From: Rhizophagus irregularis
Taxonomy: Eukaryota > Glomeromycota > Glomeromycetes > Glomerales > Glomeraceae
Direction of reading: 5' to 3'
DNA length: 64,000 nucleotides
NCBI RefSeq assembly: GCF_026210795.1
Contig: NC_089442.1
Coordinates: 1,426,001-1,490,000 of the forward strand
Below, piece by piece: positions 58,795 through 64,000 of the stretch. Within the stretch, counting starts at the first letter, position 1. Each line of letters begins with the position of its first letter. The position numbers and the translations under genes are program-made. The notes below the pieces were generated by a model that ran no database searches, had not been told where the DNA came from, and saw only the letters and a program-made list of their open reading frames with translations.

Positions 58795-61700
58795 TCGATC
58801 TAATCCGATCACTAAAAGACGAAGTAAATAATAAAGATAATATACCTATACATACATATATAAGTCAATAAAAAAAAAATATGTATAAAAATAAATAAAA
58901 AATTACATAGAAAAAATATTAGTAGTGATTAATTATAAAGAGAAAAAATCGGAATGAAAAATATCAAAAATTCAAAAAATTGGAAAGAAAATCTCGATTT
59001 TGAAAATCAATAATAATATTAAAAAAAAAAGTTCCAGTCTAAAAAAAACCGAAAAAAATACTTAATGCCTTAATGCGGAATTTTTTCAGGTGTTACTGGG
59101 CAGTTTACGGTAATCGGTTTGCTGCGTATAGGACTTAGTGAATTTATTAATTTTGGGGCGCAGTGTTATACTTAGTTTGAGTATAAATTTATTGACTTAT
59201 TAATGATTTTAATTGATTCCTAATGCTATTTAATTTTGAAAGATATAAATAGGTGAATTTATTTTGGAAATACTTAGAATTTTTTTCTTTTAATTTTCTT
59301 TCTTTTCATTTTGTTTTTACATTTTAATTCGGGAAATATAAATTATTCTTTTGTGTAGCCTGATGTAGCAAACATCTTTAATGATGGGTCAGGTGCTACA
59401 ATGGAAATAAAAGACAAATTAAGTTTTTTTTCATTAGTTGACAAAAAAAAAAAATATTTTAAACGAAATTGTATTAGCGTTCAGATTGGCCATCGGAACG
59501 TACATATGACCCGGCAGCCAATCAAATTAGATTTGGAATTTAAGGCGTTTCAGCCGTTTCATGTACCTGACTGATATTTTACTTTATTTTGATGTTTATA
59601 AATTTCTTGCTTCTGATCAAAAGTATTTTAAATTTATGTGATAATTGATAAACACAAATTTATCTAAGAGATAAAACTCAAAGTTACTCATATTAATAAT
59701 TTGTCATAAGATTTGTAAGCGATATCATTAAATATTTTAAATTATTGAACTTTGCAAAATTATGGAAATTTTTAATATTGAAATACCTTTCAATATCAAT
59801 GTCAAGTTATTTTCATTGTGAATCACATTAAAACAAGGGAAAAAAAGTAATCAACGTCATATAATCAATGAACTTATTTTTATGATAAAAAAAAAAATCA
59901 CTAATCCATAAATATCATGAACCTAAAAATAAAGTTATAAATTTAAATTCATTGAACATGAATTTATTTATAGGTCCATTTTAAATCATTAACCAAAAAT
60001 ACTAAAACGTTTTCTCTTTTTTGTCATATTACCAAACTATTATAATCCTTTAATAATTTTCTTTTTTGTCTTCATTTTAATTCAAAAAAAAAAAATTAGA
60101 ACCCTCTTAACTATTGATACTAGTTTGAACCCTACCCTAAAACGCGTTCCCTAAAAGCCTTTACAAATAATGAAAATTCATAAAAGGTATATCATATTAT
60201 CATACGTGCATATGGGTTACTCAAAATCATTATTATTATAATCTTAGAATTTAATTTCTAGTTATATGATAGAACCGGTTTATAAAAAAGCATTATTACA
60301 TTGCAAAGATTTTCATCAAATCAAGTAAAAGAAGACAGAAACGAGAATAATACTTTCAAAGCTAGCTAGATAAATTTATTTATTATCATAAAAATTCTCG
60401 TACTATCTTTAAATTAATTTTACAAATTTTTTGTAACATATAACAAGAAAAATAAAGTAAAATTCTTATTATAATGTTTATTGATAAAAAAAGGAGGTTT
60501 TTTTCATATTTTAAGTTTGAAGAATTATAAAATGTTACAGTATGTTAATTATGTCGAATATGCCGGTAATCCGCCGGTATGTCATAACTTCATAATAATT
60601 ATTGTTAAACGCGGTTTTAACATATTTATCGTCTAATCTAACTTAGGAAATCGCAATTTTTATTGTCCGTGTGTGTTCTTTTAAAACACAAAGAAATTTT
60701 GAGTTCATATTGACAACATTCATGTGCTATATGTGTCAGAATAATTATAAATCTTTTTTAAAATAATATGATAAATTCTAGTTTACAATTTTTTTTTTAT
60801 AGATTATAAAGTAAAATGTACAACGTTGATTGGAACATATGATAGGTACGGTTAATCTTGCGCGAGATGAAATAATGATAACATCAATACATTATTATTA
60901 TTATTTATTTTGAAATTGCGTGCATGGGATTTTTTTAAAAAAAAATTTGTAAGATTACGATAGCATGTCATATGTCATATGGTTAGTTCCCTTGAAATTA
61001 TGATGAGAAAAAAAACGATAATCTTTTTTAAAAGCTCACGAGATAAATCTATTTTTATTTATTTATTATTTATTTTTAAGTACATTAAACTTGAAGTACG
61101 AAAATAAAAAATATATATATATATTTTTTTTTATATATCAATAAGATCGACTTACACTTCTAAAAAAAACGAGAAAAAAAAAATTAAAACTGCGGTTTGA
61201 TTCAAGATCGACATTCGAATATCTAAACCATTGGTACTGCGTAAATTAAAAATTTGGATGAAAATGTTTTTAAACTAGGATCAAAAGTTATTTTCAACCT
61301 TGTTATAAAATTCTATAAATACAAAAAAAGTATATCATAGAACACTTTTTGAAAAAGATGAAACAATTTTAATACATTGAATAAAAGAAAAGTCGACATT
61401 GAATAAGGAAGAAACGGGCAATTATTTATTGCTTTATTAATGAAAACTTTTTAATAATTACTATGGAAATTAAATTTTCTGGATAAGGCACATCATGGGA
61501 AATGACAACATTTATTAACATATCGCATTTCTAAAGTTAGAAGGATCCGACTTTATTCAAAGAATTTATTTATTTATATCAAAATACATCACGTTTTAAA
61601 ACAATACTCCTTATTATAGTATTAAAAAAAAAATTCCGTGTCAAAAGTTTATCTATATTTGTTTATATATCACAAATCAATTCAGCCCAAATACTACTTT

Positions 61701-63120
61701 AACGTATATTAAAATGAATGAGGCTTTAAATTAAAATTCGAGTGATAAAAAATTCTAAATTTTTTTTGAAACAAAAAAAAAATAATAATAATAAATAAAT
61801 AAATAAAATAAAATAAAATAAAAAAAAATTATATTTCATTTTCATTGTTTTTGTTGTTTTTAGTTCTTTGAATTACAACAATAAAAAGTAAAATTTAAAA
61901 GACCAAAAAATAATCGTAGAATAATAGAAAAAGATCAAAAGAATTGAACTCTGAAATTTTCATGGAAAAAAAATTGTTTATGATATTTATATAATATTCG
62001 AAGAAAGAGAAAATCTATTTTATTTTTATTACAGGAATTACAGCATCAAAATCTTGCTTATTCTCAATGATTGACTTTCGATCAATTTACCAAAATTCTA
62101 ATTTTTGATGATCATAACGTTTCAGTCGTTTCATAGTAGACATATGCATTTTGTTTTAAACATGTTATCCTCTGTAAAATAATGACAAATTTATAAAATT
62201 TATTCCCATAGATTGATTCATTGTTATTATAACTTTCATCTGTTAGTTACATTAATAGGCATAAAATCATCTTCTTTAACCAATAATGAATGATTTTCTT
62301 AAAGCCAGTTTTTATTTTTTTCTGACGCTTTTTTAATGTGATGTAGATCATTTAAACATAATCATTTTAATCACATTTTTGATATTTATGAAAATTAAAA
62401 TATATTATAAAATAAACAACAACCCTTGAAATAAGCATTAGCTAAATAATAATATAAATTCTTTACCCTTGTAAAAAAAATCAATTTAATTATTTTTGTT
62501 TATAAACAAATCCACAAATTCATAAAATAATAATAACTTAATCGAGCGGACAGATATCACCTACACCCGTACTTTTGTGAAATTTTTAACCAATTACTTT
62601 CAAAATTATTAATTTTAATGTTTAATTATTGATAATAGGATGATTCTGTATTAAAAATTATTTCTGTATTTCTTACAGAGTAATTAAAATACTGTATATA
62701 CTGTATATCCAAGTTTTATATTTGTATGATATAAGTTTTTTGAATAATAAAATTATTATATTTCTTACACTTTTTTTTAAGTTTGTAATTATTTCTTTTT
62801 TCGTTTTAGGTAAATGTCCACATACATAAAAAAAACTCATCCAATATACACAATATTAATATAAATAACGTATTGTAAAATTTTACATTAAAAAAAAAAA
62901 ATTCTTATTCTGCACTTTTTCCAGCATAAACATGAATAACTACGGAGATAAGGAAGATTTGTTCCGCATTTCATTATAAATTTTACTTAAATTGTACTAT
63001 ATATTTACTACTTTATTATAAATTTATTCCTTTTTGGATTCCGCCAAAGATCATGATAATGCAGGCCAAATAGGATCCTAATGCAGGCCGGAATTTTTAA
63101 ATCGCAATTACCCATTTGGG
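58795..63120. other. Gene-poor AT-rich region
   Basis: No coding region, RNA gene or intact element could be supported. There are poly-A/T runs, an AAAT/AAATAAAATAA simple repeat near 61780-61830 and scattered GC-richer scraps near 59490-59570 and 60555-60590 that may be old insertions. Confidence 0.5.
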
Positions 63121-63128
63121 CTTCTGAC

Positions 63129-63458
63129 TAGAGATGGGGAAGTTCCAAACAGAGCGGTTCCGAACCGGTTCTAGAACAGATTCTAATTTTAGCAGATTCT
63201 GAACTTGAAATACTCTGGAAACTGTGAACTGGAACCGGCTCCGAACAGGAACCGCTCCAAATCGGGTTGTCATCAAAATTATTACGATCACGGACCAACC
63301 ATTGTTTGATGGCCAATCAAATTTTTCTAATCGATCTTCATCACATGCTCTACCTGCGTCTTAAATTTGATGCATGTAGCTCATATTTTACTTAATGAGA
63401 ACCGAAGCGGAACTGATGAAGAACCGAAATAGAACTGATGAACCGATCCCCATCCCTA
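63129..63458. mobile_element. hAT-type MITE (330 bp)
   Basis: The ends are TAGAGATGGGGA and TCCCCATCCCTA (inverted, one mismatch), flanked by 8-bp repeats CTTCTGAC (63121-63128) and CTTCTAAC (63459-63466). The interior is rich in GAACCG and CGGTTC motifs. Overlapping ORFs on the minus strand are composition artefacts. Confidence 0.8.
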
Positions 63459-63466
63459 CTTCTAAC

Positions 63467-64000
63467 AGCAAAGGGTAAAGAGATTCCATAAGTATGTTCT
63501 AGGCGTCTAAAAAAAATTTCACAAGTTACAAAAAGAGAACAATAGGATTGTCGAAATCATACTGTATAGAATTCGATATAATAATAAACCTGATCAAAAG
63601 ACACACAAAAAAGAAAAATCATGAGGATTTTAAAAAAGGAAAATATTTTTTTTTTTACTTGGATTAAAATAATAATTTATTATTTATTTTACAAAATATA
63701 TTACGCTTAAAAACTCACTCCAACGAATGCATGTTGGCGTTTTCAATGATTGGTCATCTGTCATTTTTTATCGAATAAATAAGGTTTTTTTTAAAAAAAA
63801 AAAATTTATCGCCAATGGTCATACATGAACAAATTTAGATAATTTTTTTTTTATCTTTCAAGAAAAACACAATTATATCATCTTGTCGCACGGATCTACA
63901 TACAATCAACTACCAATTTTCAATGGGTCATTAGATATTATTAATTATCACATTTTGGGTCAGAAAAAATTATTTTAATCATGCATATTTTGACTAAGTT
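63467..64000. other. AT-rich end of window, nothing recognised
   Basis: No gene or repeat could be supported. Confidence 0.5.

Noticed and set aside
63097-63316. Two overlapping minus-strand ORFs
   Set aside because: They lie across the hAT MITE and consist of GAACCG-derived repeats.
1-64000. tRNA, rRNA, riboswitch or bacterial operon signals
   Set aside because: None could be recognised by eye; the gene structure is eukaryotic. A covariance-model search would be needed to exclude small RNAs.

Overview
The window looks like a piece of an arbuscular mycorrhizal fungus genome (Rhizophagus-like Glomeromycotina). It is very AT-rich, its genes are split by short GT-AG introns with TAG or CAG acceptors, and it is dominated by two families known to be greatly expanded in those fungi: TKL-like protein kinases with DLG in place of DFG, and BTB-BACK-TLDc proteins. 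Much of the rest is transposons, MITEs and decayed gene copies. The species is inferred from gene content only.

Layout. (1) 1.0-12.7 kb, minus strand: one kinase gene of unusual build. Its 3' exon (1007-1885) and kinase N-lobe exon (9015-9231) flank a 7.04-kb CACTA-like transposon (1943-8982) that sits inside a former ~87-nt intron. Upstream of the N-lobe lie 25 consecutive 3-nt units, each bounded by AG and GTAAG, separated by homologous 70-120 nt intron-like spacers. Read in order they give 25 hydrophobic or small residues, a predicted transmembrane helix spelled one codon per exon. Two MITEs sit inside spacers of this array. (2) 12.7-19.1 kb: no genes; two inverted copies of a 1.3-kb element with 3-bp target duplications, and a 5'-truncated LINE-like insertion. 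(3) 19.2-21.9 kb: kinase gene with an N-terminal cysteine-rich region. (4) 22.0-24.6 kb: three tandem ~0.93-kb units carrying TLDc relics. (5) 24.8-26.4 kb: BTB-BACK-TLDc gene on the plus strand. (6) 27.4-29.8 kb: a second Cys-rich kinase, frameshifted. (7) 32.5-53.8 kb: five further BTB-BACK-TLDc genes on the minus strand plus relics, interrupted by a long-TIR element with a small zinc-ribbon gene (35.5-36.7 kb) and by one single-copy gene, PIG-F/GPI11 (50.35-51.48 kb, plus). (8) 54.3-56.8 kb: a third Cys-rich kinase. (9) 56.8-64 kb: upstream repeats of that kinase, two hAT-type MITEs, otherwise no gene seen.

How it fits together. The locus is a birth-and-death cluster. BTB-TLDc genes and Cys-rich kinases have duplicated in tandem together with flanking DNA, and several copies are decaying. 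GPI11, a housekeeping gene of GPI-anchor synthesis in the ER, is embedded in the cluster. The most unusual feature is the single-codon exon array: its lengths keep one frame open from an ATG at 12657 through the array and kinase domain to a stop at 1007, and synonymous codon variation suggests it is read as protein. No transcript evidence is available here, so splicing is inferred.
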